Shown piece after piece: positions 1 to 12,590 of a DNA stretch of 64,000 bases. This DNA comes from Paroedura picta (Eukaryota; Chordata; Lepidosauria; Squamata; Gekkonidae): NCBI RefSeq assembly GCF_049243985.1, contig NC_135384.1:10784501-10848500 (forward strand), read 5' to 3'. The position numbers were made by a program, and so were the translations under genes. Within the stretch, counting starts at the first letter, position 1. Each line of letters starts with the position of its first letter. Under the pieces are notes generated by a model. It was not told the DNA's origin. It saw only the letters and a program-made list of their open reading frames with translations, and made no database searches.

Positions 1-2461
1 CCAGGCAATTTTCTTCACCAAAAAAAACGTCCCTGGAAGAAGACAGAAGGAGGTGGGTGCAAGGGCGGGCACTGGGGGCGGAGGTAGTGCTACATCAGCT
101 CCACACATTTCCTTAGCTTGTGGCTTGCTCTTTGTTCTCCTCTGGCTAGCGCTACATAGTTTGGGGAATCCACTTTATGCGATTCCACAGCTAGCTTTTT
201 AAAATGGAGGGTGTAGATACCTCTTTGCCACCAGGGCACTGGATGTTGATGACATCATATAAAATGCCAAAAATGGCATCTGCATAAGGTAAGTATTTTA
301 CTATATTATCCAGGTGCAGAATGGCCCCATCTTCTCTAGCGATCAGTGAAAATCCCATGGTTATATCAATGTGCTACCAATGGAATATTTCGAAGCACGA
401 TGTTACTTCCGGGTTTTTCCTGGAGTGATATCATACTGTTGTCAATGATGATTTTTTAAAGCTGAGATGATACATACCTGCTACAGAGGACACCTAGATT
501 CTTTCATACTTATATACCAGGGCAGCTGACAACCTTTCACTCTGCTCACAAACCCCATAATGTTGTGTTTTGATTTTATGCTGTAGCCTCAACATTATAG
601 GAGCTGGATATGTTCTTGCAGCTAGAAAAATACAAGCAACAGCAGGGACAATTCACCTGATGTCTTTATGTTTAAAAATTGGATCACTCTGTTTTCTAAT
701 GCTTTAGTTTTAAAATATACGTTTTTTTCCAAATCAAAATAAACATTGTAACTTTCAAAAGCAACAGAACAACTCAGTTATTCAAGAGGCAAATGGAGAC
801 AGAAAAATATGCTCTCATAAAACATTCTGCCTTATGTGAGAGTGCTTTTGTTTATTGGCTTGTTTGTTTTGGTCAGATCTTTTCTACCACAAAAGAATGG
901 AATTCTGTCTTGGAATAGATATATAAAGAAGAAGAAGATATATAAAGAAGAAGATATAAATCAAAAGACAATATGGAAATTTCTTTTCCATTTGTTGGAG
1001 GGCTAATCAGAACACCAGATGTTGAGCATTATGCATCAGGTGTCCTTGTGGGTTGGCTTGGGGATTTATCACTGACTGTTTCGCCTCTAGTAAGTTCAGA
1101 TTTCAAGTTCAACACAAAAGTTCAATTGTCCTTCATCAGACATTAACCAATGATAATGCTTTGATCCCTATCAGGCAATGGTTCGCTTACGATGACTGTC
1201 AACGGTCACTTGAAGACTTCAGAAAAACAAGAAGTTGCCTAAACTAGCCGCAATGAAAGGGTTTGACGTCTTCATAAATCTTCCCTCATATTATTACTAT
1301 TGCATGCATACACATCAAATTATATTGTGACACTTTCAATTACCATGTGAGACCAAGGCCAGAACCAGCAACACCACTATAATTATGAAATAATGCCATA
1401 GTCATTACAACTCATTCTTCTGCTTTACAAAACATATCCAGGGGCTTCAAGGGGGGAAATACCTGCATAATAAAATCCCCATCATTAAGCTGGGCTTGGC
1501 TACAGAGAATTCTATTCCATGTTAGAGTTTCTAAAGTATATTGATGAGCAAGGTTATTCCCCAATTTCCCTGACCTGGATGGCCTAAACTAGCCCTGTCT
1601 TGTTCCTTCTCAGAAGCTAAGCAGTTCTTGGATAGCTAGTCCTTGGACTGAAGACCATGCAGAAAGTCCATGATTGCTCTGTAGAAGGAGGCAACAGCAG
1701 GACACCATTCTTCTTGTCTTGAATACCGAAAAGTGTTCTCAGAGGTTGCCTGAAACTTGACTGCATTTTCTACCTCCGCCATTTTAGATTGATCCCCGCA
1801 AAAAAAATGGTATCCCCTCAAAACATGTAAACCAAGTATAACTTCTATCCATCTACCATTCCTACTAGTGAAAAATATGGAGGCATCATGTTTGACTTGC
1901 ATAAAAATTAAGTGGAGAGTCATGGGACTTATGTGAAGAAATCCAGAGGAGCTGGGAGCTGTAGTTTAGAGAGAACTGGGTTCAACTTTCTGAAAACGCT
2001 AGCTGGATCCGACATCAGGTCAGAACTCAATTTCTCCTTTTCCTTATTTGCCTCTCACATAACAGTTTCCCACCTGTATTTTACAATTCTGGAGATGTCA
2101 ACATTTTGGATTTTGACCACCTATTAGACGACTGAGGGTTTGTTTTAAATTTTTGATTTTAAAAAGAAATTTAGTCTCAGGCATAGATCTTGGATAAAGC
2201 TATTTAAGAGGGCGTTATTTCTTAGAAGAAAATAATTCTGGGCAAATGAACAACCTCTTCATCCTGAGAGGAGAACACAATTAGGCACAGAGGTTGTATC
2301 AGATCAAGTTATGAAGGCAAACAGGTGGAGACAATCATTCATAAATCGAACCTTCTGTGGATATTTCCTTTTAGGTTAAACTAGGTCAAGCCAACTTACA
2401 GATCCATTTGCTCATCCAGCAAAAACCGAAACAAAACTAATAAGAGGAAAACAGGAGAAAC
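1..2461. other. Upstream flank, no gene recognised
   Basis: I see no convincing exon here. A short AGAAG/ATATAA-rich low-complexity patch lies near 905-960. A degraded 5S-rRNA-derived SINE fragment, with the AGAAGCTAAGCAG core, lies near 1565-1640. The short open frames are isolated and carry no family motif. The last few hundred bases should contain the promoter and 5' leader of V2R-A, but no clear TATA box or conserved block could be matched to the other V2R promoters of the window. Confidence 0.5.
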
Positions 2462-5400
2462 ATGGAGGACAAAGTGGCCGCCAGGCGGATGCTGATACTT
2501 TTCCTGCTGTGCCACGCCATATGCAAGAAACATTCCTTTAAGTGCCCCACAGCTGTTCATCTTCTTCCCCTGCCTCATGCATTTTATCAGCCTGGTGATC
2601 TGATTGTGGGTGAGATTGTTTCTCAAGTGTTCTACATATACAACATTCCTTCATTTAATGAGCAGCCTACACAGTGGTTAATTTCTGAAGCTATGTAAGG
2701 CTTTCTTCCATACTCTTTGTATCATTTCTTTATACAGCTAAAGTTCAATGGGGATGGTGGGATTTGAATACTCAACACTGAGGAAAGCAACAAGGGTCTG
2801 AGCATAAAAGCTTTTGAGAGCTCCCTTCATGTATGTTGAGTTGTATCTTTTTTAGGAAACGGTCAATTGGGTCCCGTCTTGTGGAATAAAATCTCTAATA
2901 TGATGTATGGGTGGCAGAAGTGTAGCAGAGAGCTGTGGAGTGGAGATAAGGAGAAGGGGAAAGAATGTTATCCTTCCATCTCATGTGTCTTTGGTTTCGT
3001 AAAGATCTAAAGGGTCATGTCCTAAACTCCAGAGAAAATGGCATTTCAAAGATGGATATAAAGGTGGTGAAAGAGCTGACATCCATTTCGTGGTCTGGGA
3101 ATGAGCCTGAGCCAAAAGGATCATTGGAGTCTTCGGATGGCTTGTGTTTTAAGGCTGGGAAAAATGATGTGCGGAAGCAGGAGGCATCAAGAGTACAGTA
3201 ATGAGGGGTAGGGAAGCCATGAAGGAGTACAATGGTAAAGAAGGCTCTCAATTCTATCAATAACTTCCATTACAGATCAATTCCAAAGAATTACCAGCAC
3301 AACTTGGCTTTGGCTTTTGCTGTGCAAGAGATCAATGGGAATCCCAATTTCTTACCAAACATCACTTTAGGCTTTCATGTCATCAACAGCTACTTGAGTG
3401 CAAGGTTGACCTCTAAAGCCACCTTGAGCTTGCTTTCGTCACAGCACCAGTTTCTCCCCAATTTCAAGTGTGGGACACAGAGCAATCTCGTTGCAGTCAT
3501 CGGAGGACTGAGTTCCCAAATATCTGCCTATATTGCCACCACAGGGGCCATTTATAAAGTACCACAGGTAAGCCGCCCACTCACAGCTATCTAAATTATA
3601 CAGCTTTGACATATGTTTGAATGATATGTTTCATTGTACCTGAACAAAAAGAGTATCTTTTTCCCTAGTTCACCTATGGATCATTTTCCTCAGTGCAAGA
3701 GAACAAACTGCTGCTTCCTTCCATGTATCGGATGGTCCCCAATGAAGCCACCCAATACACGGGAGTTGTCCGGCTATTTCACCACTTCCGATGGACGTGG
3801 ATTGCCCTCTTTGCTCAGGAAGATGACAGCGGGGACAGGTTCGTGGAGGTCTTGGTGCCAATGCTCTCTGAGAATGGCATCTGTGTTGACTTTGCTGCAA
3901 GGTTACCAACACAGACTTACATTGCAAATGAGGCAGACGATTTTGTTCGGCAGCTCGAATTTATGAGTGCTCACTTTGAAAGCAAAGCCAATGTTTGGTT
4001 TGTATATGGAGAAGGCTCATCCATGTTAAGTTTGTTGGCACTCTTGTGTGTAGGTCCCTTCTTTTCATTTCCTCCCGTGCAGAAGGTGTGGATTGTGACG
4101 TGCCACTGGGACTTTGCATCAGTGTCTCTCCAAAGGGAGTGGGATGTAGAAACCTTCCATGGTGCCCTGTCCTTTGCAGTTCACTCCAATCAGCCACCGG
4201 GATTCAACAGATTCCTGCAGTCCGTAAGCCCTTCCTGGGCAAAAGGAGGTGCTTTTATTGATAACTTCTGGGAGGAAGCATTCAGTTGTGCACTGGGAAC
4301 TCCAACTGTTCATGGGGACAGCAAGGAAATGTGCACCGGAGAGGAGCAGCTGGATTCTATCCCAGTCATTTTGTTTGAAATGAGCATGACTGGCCACAGC
4401 TATAATGTCTACAATGCAGTCTATGCTGTGGCACATGCTTTGCGTGCCATCCACCTATCCATAGCCAAACAGCAAAGAATGGAAGAAGGGAGGAATCTGG
4501 AACTCAACAATGTGCAACCATGGCAGGTAAATGCATCCCAAGGATCAGATTGCCAAAAATCTTGCCATTTCTATAGCAGACTTCACTTGTTTATTATTTA
4601 AAGTTTTGGTTTATTTCATTTTCAATAATTGTACGTGGCTGCTTGAAGTGAATTTTCAGACGCACAACTCATAAGAACACAGCAGCGTAAAAGCACCAGC
4701 GTAAGTGGTGGTGAGCAGCAAGACTCCTATAATATCGATAAGCAGATTGAAACAGTGAACCAGAGAAATTATTCTGAACAGAAGCTTTGCCTAGAACATT
4801 CCTCTTTGGTGGACCACCCAGACTCTTGGCACTGCAAGGGAAAAGCACCAATATCTCAATGTCCTCCTTTTCATCTGACACTGAGGGCACACAATTTTCA
4901 AGCCATCCACAGATCATGTTGACTGGAGAGCAAGTTTATGTGTTGGGTGCTCTACTTTTTGGTAACCTTGCTTAGATAACTGGGGACGCTATAGGTCAAA
5001 ACCAACAGGCTTACTCTTCGGATTCTAACTTCACTGGTTATCAATGAATACCATCACCATATCTTCTAGATTGACAGATTCAAATGAATAGCCATGTTGG
5101 TTTGAAGTAGCACAATAAAATCAGAGTCCAATAGCACCTTTAAGACCAACCAAGATTTATTCAAGGCGTGAGTGCTTGCACTCGAAAGCTCATGCCTTGA
5201 ATAAATCTTTGTTGGTCTTAAAGGTGATACTGGACTCTGATGTTCTAGACTGACGGACAGGGTTTTTTTCTTTGCACAGAGATACAAATGGCAGTCAAAG
5301 CTCATAAGCCCCCCACTTCAATTTCAATCAGGTCATATTTATTTAAGCTTGACACTCATTTGGTTAAAGTTTCTCAGTCAGAATCATTCATTCATACTTG

Positions 5401-8400
5401 GTGATCTTTGCAAAGAGAATTGTAATGATTTCAGGATTTGGAATCTGACCATTTCTTTCTCTGCTAGCTCCATCATTTTCTCAGGAACATCCAGTTTAAC
5501 AATAGCGCTGGAGACACTGTGTGTTTTGATGAAAATGGAGAACTCAGTGTTGGTTTTGACGTAACAAACTGGGTAACATTCCCCAATGGCTCTTTTGCAA
5601 GAGTGAAAGTGGGAAGGCTGGATCCTCGGGATCCTCCAGGCAACGAGCTCACCCTTCATGACGATCAGATCGTGTGGCACAGAAGCTTTAACCAGGTGAG
5701 ATGCAGAGACCGATTCTTGAGTGTGTGAAGAGCAGAAAATGTTACACGTCATCCATTTTAGAACTCTGCCTGCCCAAAACCTGAGAGGAGAGACCTGTTA
5801 TATTTTGGACCCAGTGGGTTGGATTGAACACTTTCCACTTGTCAAAAGGGCAGAAGGAGTTCTCTTTGACCACTCAAAGAAATCTGCATTGGGATTAGGG
5901 GACTGTCCAAGCAAAACCCTTGTGGGGTAAGGGAAATAGGGGAGGGGAACTAAGCAAGTTTGAATGAAAATGTTTCATCTCAAAGTTTCTGTCAAAGAAC
6001 TATCTTCCAAGAAGATCTTTTCCTACTTGTGTTCTCCAAGATAGAAACTAGTTTAAACATTTTGGAATCATTTTGTTCGGACACTGTTAAAATGCCCCAG
6101 GATCATTCACATTATGTAATGATTATTTTCTGAAAGAATAAAACTTTTTCTGGTGCTCTGTGAGTAGCAGAAGTGTTCTGTGATTGGAAAGACTGAAATG
6201 AAATGAAGTGAGTGAAATGAAGACTCATGGGAATGGCAGAATGGAATGAAAGATCCCTGAGTAGGATGACACCTCCAGACACACCCCCAGAAGAAGTTCT
6301 GGGACAGCAATGACTGAAATCAGCATTCTAAACATTAGAGTTTAGTGAAGTACCTTACATTGATATCCATCTTAAGGGTTGTCATTCTATTTGAGGATCT
6401 TTCATTTGTTGGGCACTTCAGCTAATCCCAGGGGCTTTTTCCCTTCTGGGGGCTGTCACTACTATGTCAGCAAACTTCTGTGCCTACCAGGGGCTTTCAT
6501 TATTCTCCTCTGGGTCTTGTTATTTCAGTCCCAGGACAATTGTACTATTCCCAGGGACCATCATTCCACCCTGATTCCACATGTAGCCCCTGTGTTTCCA
6601 TCTCTCTGGGCCCAGGGACCTTCATCCGAAACCCATTCCGGATTTTAATTAAAACTTGTACCACTGTATTTTTGATAACCTATTTCAATGGAGTCCTTTT
6701 AATTTTATTTCTGAAAGGAAAAAAGCTAGTTAAAGGGGTTTGCACAGATTGCTACTTCATTTCTTAGGAAGGACGTATCTAAGGCTACATTTGCAGTTCT
6801 CTTTTTGGTCAATAATCGAGAAAGAAAGGGCTCCAAACCTCCTCTGTACAAGTAGAACTGTGTTACCATCTTTCTGCATCAGTGGTGGAAGAGGTGCATT
6901 TGTTCTCAATGAACATGTACGTGATTCTAAAGGGTCGATGCACATGTTACTAATGATCCTTTCGTATTATGGCCAGGTGGTGCCCCTTTCTGTCTGCAAT
7001 GAGCATTGCCAACCTGGATCTAGCAAGAAAAAAAAGGAAGAGGAGAAGTTTTGCTGCTATGATTGTCTTCCATGCCCAGAAAGAACGATTTCTCAAGATG
7101 AGGGTAGGAAACACAATGTATGGAGATGTTCTTCAGAAGAGCATGTCACCTAAAATTGTAATAATGATAGTTTGTTCAGTCTGTTGTCAGAAATTTATTT
7201 ATTAGATAGATTTTTATAACACCTTTCCATACATCTAAGGCTTCTGCTGTAATTCTTAGCAGATGCGTAGGTGTTAGGAATGCAAGTCTAAGTCAATTGC
7301 TTCTATGGCCCAATCAGTTTCCTTTCATTTTCACACCTTCCCCCTCCCATCCATCTCTACCTGACATGAGGAATGTAGAGGCCTAGCTTTCAGGTCATTT
7401 TTTGGGCTTTGAAGATTTCCCACATTTCATGGGTTCCCGGAGGGGGGGGCTACTGTGGGCTTATATGCTGAACCCGCCGCTCAGTTCTAACAACGTATCA
7501 TATGTTTGAACTTGCTTGCTCTGAATAAACTCAATCTTTCACACCAAGTCAATGATTCGTGTTTGGGCAGTCTGCAGAAACTTGACATCTGTGATCCTGA
7601 GGGAATGAGAACAACAGCCAATTACCATTTCTCTACCTTGGATAATAACCCGAGATCTGTGATCTTGTGGGAATGGGAACAATAGCCAACCACCGTTTCT
7701 CCTCACTGAATAATATGATTGTCAAATTTTCCTAGAATTGAGAAATTGGGGGGAACTTGTTATAACCTATGGTATGAATGTTTCTTCTTTACCAAAGTGG
7801 TATAACTGAGTTGATTATAAGGGCATTTCCGCACCCCTTAAATATATTGAAATGCTGACTTTGTGTAGTCATTATATTTCAGCCCCCTCCGAAATTCCAA
7901 GAGTCCCTTCCCTGGATCGGAGCTATAGTGGTATAAGGGGGCCTGTGTTCCCGACTCGGAACCCATGCAGGTTCTAGGGGAGATGTTATGATGGGGTTTA
8001 ACAGTAGCTGGATGGTTACTTAGAGGCTCCTTGTCCCTGCCATGCCAACACTTCTCATGTTTTGTTAATAAAAAGCTGTGGCCTGTTTATATGCCAGCAA
8101 AATGTGTGCATGCGTCTTCTTGAGCTAAAACTGCCCCTCATGCAAGTCAATGGCCATCCAAAGGCTACTTTGTAAACTCTTGACTGATATAAGATTAGAA
8201 TGAAGGCCTCCATGGTTCACGGTTGCCTCGACAGAAGTACAAAACTAATATTGATGTGGAATAGCAAGAATTCAAAGGAGACCTTACTATTTCAAACCTC
8301 TTCCATGAAACTCCTCCTTTCTCTGTATCACTTCTCAAAAAGCTACTGTTTTGATGACACTATTCTTTGTATATATTAATAATTATTTGATGTTTGATCA

Positions 8401-9370
8401 CTCGATTCTCTACTAGACACAAGTCAATGTCTTGAGATATGAAATTACTTCTTTTTCAGATATGGATGCCTGTGTGAAATGTCCACTAGATCAGTATGCC
8501 AACAACAAGCAAAATTTATGTATTCCCAAAGTCCTCAGTTTCCTGTCTTACAAGGAACAATTAGGGATCCTCTTAGCTAGTTTGGCTATTTCTTTCTCCG
8601 TGATCACAGCTTTGGTGCTTGGGATTTTCATAAAGCACCAAGAGACTCCCATCGTCAAAGCCAACAACTGGAGCCTCACCTACATTCTCCTTATCTCCCT
8701 TCTCCTCTGCTTCCTCTGCTCCTTGCTCTTCATTGGAAGACCTTCCCAAGTGACCTGCCTTCTCCGACAGACTGCTTTTGGCATTGTATTCTCTGTGGCC
8801 CTGTCCAGTTTGTTGGGCAAAACTATCACTGTTATTTTAGCCTTTGTGGCTACCAAACCAGGATCCAGGATCAGGAAATGGATTGGGAACGAAATGGCAA
8901 TTCTTGTGGTCCTTTTCTGCTCTTTTCTCCAAGCAGGCATTTGTGCTCTTTGGCTAAGCACTTCCCCTCCCTTCCATGACGTGGACATGCATTCATCTAC
9001 AGGAGAAATCATACTACAGTGTAACGAGGGCTCTGCTGCCATGTTTTACTGTGTCTTGGGCTATATGGGCTTCCTGGCCAGTGCTACCTTCACTGTGGCT
9101 TTCTTTGCTAGGAAATTACCGGACAGTTTCAATGAAGCCAAATTTATCACCTTTAGCATGCTGGTCTTTTGCAGTGTTTGGGTGTCCTTTCTTCCAACCT
9201 ACCTGAGCACCAAAGGGAAATCCATGGTGGCTGTGGAGATATTTTCCATCTTGGCCTCCAGTGCTGGTTTACTGGGTTGTATCTTTTCTCCTAAATGCTA
9301 CATCATTGTTCTTAGGCCAGAGCTAAACACCAGGGATCAGTTAATAAAGAGAAAAAGGGGGCAAGAATAG
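2462..9370 (+). CDS. V2R-A, vomeronasal type-2 receptor, intact six-exon gene (882 codons)
   Basis: Class C GPCR; by family knowledge a vomeronasal chemosignal receptor coupled to Go. Exons: 2462-2694, 3276-3567, 3669-4526, 5468-5695, 6977-7103, 8460-9370 (stop TAG). All have GT/AG borders and the phases shared with the neighbours (2,0,0,0,1). Residues 1 to about 20 form a signal peptide; a second Met at residue 10 is an alternative start. Residues 25-530 are the Venus-flytrap domain, with [19 protein letters not shown] and [17 protein letters not shown]. The cysteine-rich segment SVCNEHC...[11 protein letters not shown] runs into MDACVKCP. Seven hydrophobic helices follow, with [31 protein letters not shown] and [14 protein letters not shown]. 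It is the most divergent of the plus-strand genes. The exon 5 acceptor (GGCCAG) has little pyrimidine tract, but a TACTAAT branch-like motif lies about 30 bases upstream. Introns 3 and 5 hold repeats listed separately. Confidence 0.93.
5085..5255. repeat. Palindromic interspersed repeat in V2R-A intron 3
   Basis: The segment reads AATCAGAGTCCAATAGCACC...AAGACCAACCAAGATTTATTCAAGGC, then returns inverted as GCCTTGAATAAATC...GTTGGTCTTAAAGGTGATACTGGACTCTGAT. The two arms flank a short loop with GCTTGCACTCGAAAGC, so transcripts could fold into a long hairpin. A related, non-inverted copy lies at about 62770-62895. I do not know its family name. It is best described as a moderately old interspersed repeat, or two copies inserted head to head. 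Confidence 0.6.
7250..7560 (+). other. Unassigned repeat-like segment, weak LTR-like 3' signals
   Basis: This lies inside V2R-A intron 5. A GC-rich stretch with a TTATATG box is followed by GAATAAACTCAATC, a polyadenylation-signal layout that also occurs in solo LTRs. No internal coding region and no matching second end could be seen. If it is an LTR it is an old fragment. It may equally be a non-LTR tail or plain intron. Confidence 0.2.
7584..7722 (+). repeat. Two-copy tandem duplication of about 68 bp in V2R-A intron 5
   Basis: Two adjacent blocks share ATCTGTGATC, GGGAATG, GAACAA and AGCCAA in the same order. The first starts near 7584 and the second near 7652. They differ at several positions, so the duplication is not recent. 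No function is evident. Confidence 0.65.
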
Positions 9371-9481
9371 ATAGATCTTTTGATACTGATATATCAGGGG
9401 ATGACTATCATTCACTCATTGCGGGGAAAGGCATCACAGACAGGAAAGGGGACAAATATCCCCTCCTATACCTAAGATGAA

Positions 9482-9748
9482 GAGCCTCTTGTGGCGCAGG
9501 GTGGTAAAGTAGCCAACATGCTGTCTGAAGCTCTGACCATGAGTTCAATCCCAGCAGCCAGCTCAAGCCTTCCATCCTTCCAAGGTTGGTAAAATGAGTA
9601 CCCAGCTTGCTGGGGGGTAAAACGGTAATGACTGGGGAAGGGAATGGCAAACCACCCTGTACTGAATCTGCCAAGAAAACACTAGAGGGCATCAACCCAA
9701 GGGTCACACATGACCCAGTGCTTGCACAGGGGACACCTTTACCTTTAT
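9482..9748 (+). mobile_element. Sauria-type SINE, near full length
   Basis: The tRNA-related head (GAGCCTCTTGTGGCGCAG, then GAGTTCAATCCC as B-box) is followed by a central GGTAAAATGAGTACCCAGC block. The tail CAAGGGTCACACATGACC...TGCTTGCACAGG ends in a CCTTTACCTTTA repeat. That tail is the Bov-B-like 3' end typical of Sauria SINEs of squamates, and it is one reason for the reptile call. It lies about 110 bp downstream of the V2R-A stop codon. Confidence 0.85.
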
Positions 9749-10367
9749 ATATAAGATGAGCTAGATGGTAGATTATTGTTGCTGTTATCTCTCCGTGTTC
9801 CCTCTCCTTCTTTGGTGAAGTAAATTTTCGTTAGAAGCAAACAACACCCAAGTCTGGATGGCTTTCTTTAACCTACAGTATATTTTTGCTCTGCTAAACG
9901 TCATTTTCCCAACAACCTTCTCAAACAATGTTTTATTAGGAGATGGAACTAGTAGTGGAGATTGCAGAGTCTGCTGGTTTGGTAACATAGACAATGATGT
10001 TCTTCCAAATCTAACAGCTCTTTATTTAATCCAACACCAACTCCAAACACCAAAGTAGGAACATCGACATAACACAAACATATATACACTTTGGAATGCC
10101 CGGCAAGGAACCTGATTAGGCAGTAATGGGTGCAGTTCATTGGTCCATTCTTAGAGTCAATATTCAGTTATCAATTGGTTGCGATCATAAGGCCATCATA
10201 AGCCATCGTTTGCATACTGCTTTGTGACATAGGCTACCCACATACATAACAGAGATGCCAAGTCTTCAGGTCCTTGGATGCAGCTGCTGCCCCTACACCA
10301 TAGCTTATTGCCAAAGGCAGACCCCTAAAACAGTTCTGCAGGGCCTGAAAAAGGGAGCTCCTCCGCT

Positions 10368-11900
10368 AGCCAATCAGCCAATCAGCCAACCAGCCAATCA
10401 GGCAGTCAGCCAATTAGCCAATCAGGCAGTCAGCCATTCAGCCAATTAGCCAATTAGCCAATTAGCCAATTAGCCAATTAGCCAGTCAGCCAATTAACCA
10501 ATCAGCCAGTCAGCCAGTCAGCCAATTAGCCAATCAGGCAGTCAGCCAGTCAGCCAATTAGCCAATTAGCCAATTAGCCAATTAGCCAGTCAGCCTGTCA
10601 GCCAATTAGCCAATCAGCCAATCAGCCCTATTAGCCAATTAGCCAGTCAGCCAATCAGCCAATCAGCCAATTAGCCAATCAGCCAATCAGCCAATCAGCC
10701 AGTCAGCCAGTCAGCCAGTCAGCCAGTCAGCCAGTCAGCCAGTCAGCCAATTAGCCAATTAGCCCTATTAGCCAGTCAGCCAGTCAGCCAATTAGCCAAT
10801 TAGCCAATTAGCCAATTAGCCAATCAGCCCTAGTAGCCAATTAGCCAGTCAGCCAATTAGCCAATTAGCCAATTAGCCAGTCAGCCAGTCAGCCAATCAG
10901 CCAGTCAGCCAATTAGCCAATCAGCCAATCATCCAGTCAGCCAATTAGCCAATTAGCCAGTCAGTCCATTAGCCAGTCAGTCCATTAGCCAATTAGCCAA
11001 TTAGCCAGTCAGCCAATTAGCCAATCAGCCAATCAGCCAATCAGCCAATCAGCCAATCAGCCAATTAGCCAGTCAGCCAGTCAGCCAGTCAGCCAGTCAG
11101 CCAATTAGCCAATTAGCCCTATTAGCCAGTCAGCCAGTCAGCCAGTCAGCCAATTAGCCAATTAGCCAATCAGCCCTAGTAGCCAATTAGCCAGTCAGCC
11201 AATTAGCCAATTAGCCAATTAGCCAGTCAGCCAGTCAGCCAATCAGCCAGTCAGCCAATCAGCCAATCAGCCAGTCAGCCAATCAGCCAGTCAGCCAATC
11301 AGCCAATCAGCCAATCAGCCAATCAGCCAATCAGCCAATTAGCCAGTCAGCCAGTCAGCCATTCAGCCAATTAGCCAATTAGCCAGTCAGCCAGTCAGCC
11401 AGTCAGCCAATTAGCCAATTAGCCAATCAGCCCTATTAGCCAATTAGCCAGTCAGTCCATTAGCCAGTCAGTCCATTAGCCAATTAGCCAATTAGCCAGT
11501 CAGCCAATTAGCCAATTAGCCAATCAGCCAATCAGCCAATTAGCCAATTAGCCAATTAGCCAGTCAGCCTGTCAGCCAATCAGCCCTATTAGCCAATTAG
11601 CCAGTCAGCCAATTAGCCAATTAGCCAATCAGCCAATCTGCCAATCAGCCAATTAGCCAATTAGCCAGTCAGCCAATTAACCAATCAGCCAGTCAGTCAA
11701 TTAGTCAGTCAGCCAATTAGCCAATTAGCCCTATTAGCCAGTCAGCCAGTCAGCCAGTCAGCCAATTAGCCAATTAGCCAATTAGCCAATTAGCCAGTCA
11801 GCCAGTCAGCCAATCAGCCAATCAGCCCTAGTAGCCAATTAGCCAGTCAGCCAATTAGCCAATTAGCCAATCAGCCCTATTAGCCAATTAGCCAGTCAGC
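10368..11900 (+). repeat. 1.5-kb minisatellite of an 8-bp CCAAT-containing unit
   Basis: Roughly 190 tandem units of 8 bp, almost all AGCCAATT, AGCCAATC or AGCCAGTC. Occasional CCTATT, CCTAGT and GTCCATT variants recur in the same local order at several places, indicating higher-order duplications within the array. The CCAATC units next to AG match the NF-Y (CCAAT-box) consensus closely. The array is bounded on the left by ordinary DNA and on the right by a GC-rich block at about 11920-12575. It is non-coding: the reading frames through it are products of the repeat. Confidence 0.95.
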
Positions 11901-11919
11901 AGCTTTCGTTAACTATGGT

Positions 11920-12575
11920 TGACTAGCAGGTGGCGACTTTCCCCAGTAATGACGCAAACCCAGATTTTGGCAACAACTTGGCCGCAGCCGTTTATTAAAC
12001 AGGACCCCTCCCCACGGAGGGTTGGCCCGAATGCCGGTAAGGGAGCCTAACCTTGTCAGCCGTCTGGATGACCAACCAATCCGCGGCGCTCCGGCTCCAC
12101 ACTTCACTCCCAGCCGGGAGGATGGGATGCCTTCCGCCGCGGGATCCCTGGGAAGCGGCCCTGGAGGACCCAACGGGCGTCCGCCTCCATTGGGTCCCCT
12201 CCCACTTGGCCCCGGGCCCCTGGTCCCCCAGCCAGGTAGCCCAGCCCAGTTAATGGCCGGTCTCATTAATAAGACCCGTGCGCAGACGGGCTCCCCGCCA
12301 ACAGGCTCCCTACCTGGCATAAACCGGCTGCGACGAACTAAAGGAACTACAACATCTCAGGGAGGGATGGGAGGGCAGCTGTCCGGGCTGCGTCGTTTGC
12401 CGAAAGGGGAGGGCTGCCTTGCTCCAGGCCTTTTATAGGCCGGCAGCCCCGCCCCTTGTCGGCGCGCCACGGCATGCCGATGACCCGGCTGGGTCCACGC
12501 CGCTCCCAGGCGCCTCCGCCGTGTTAACGGCGGCCGCGTTTACTCGCGGCCGCTTTTTACCTTTCTTTGCTTACC
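11920..12575 (-). mobile_element. GC- and CpG-rich block, candidate solo LTR (uncertain)
   Basis: This is the only strongly CpG-rich stretch of the window. Read on the minus strand it has a TATAAAA box (plus 12431-12437) followed about 440 bp later by AATAAA (plus 11991-11996). That is the promoter-to-polyadenylation order of an LTR. No internal coding part and no second LTR are visible, so if it is an LTR element it is a fossil solo copy of unknown family. It could instead be a CpG-island promoter of an unrecognised transcript. The long open frame across it (about 12022-12438) is proline- and glycine-rich because of base composition. Confidence 0.35.
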
Positions 12576-12590
12576 CACTCGCCAGTTTGG

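Noticed and set aside
10368-11900. CRISPR-like or coding repeat array
   Set aside because: The 8-bp units are contiguous with no spacers, and the frames through them are periodic artefacts. It is a minisatellite in vertebrate DNA.
12022-12438. 138-codon proline/glycine-rich frame
   Set aside because: The CpG-rich base composition suppresses stop codons on both strands. There is no recognisable domain.
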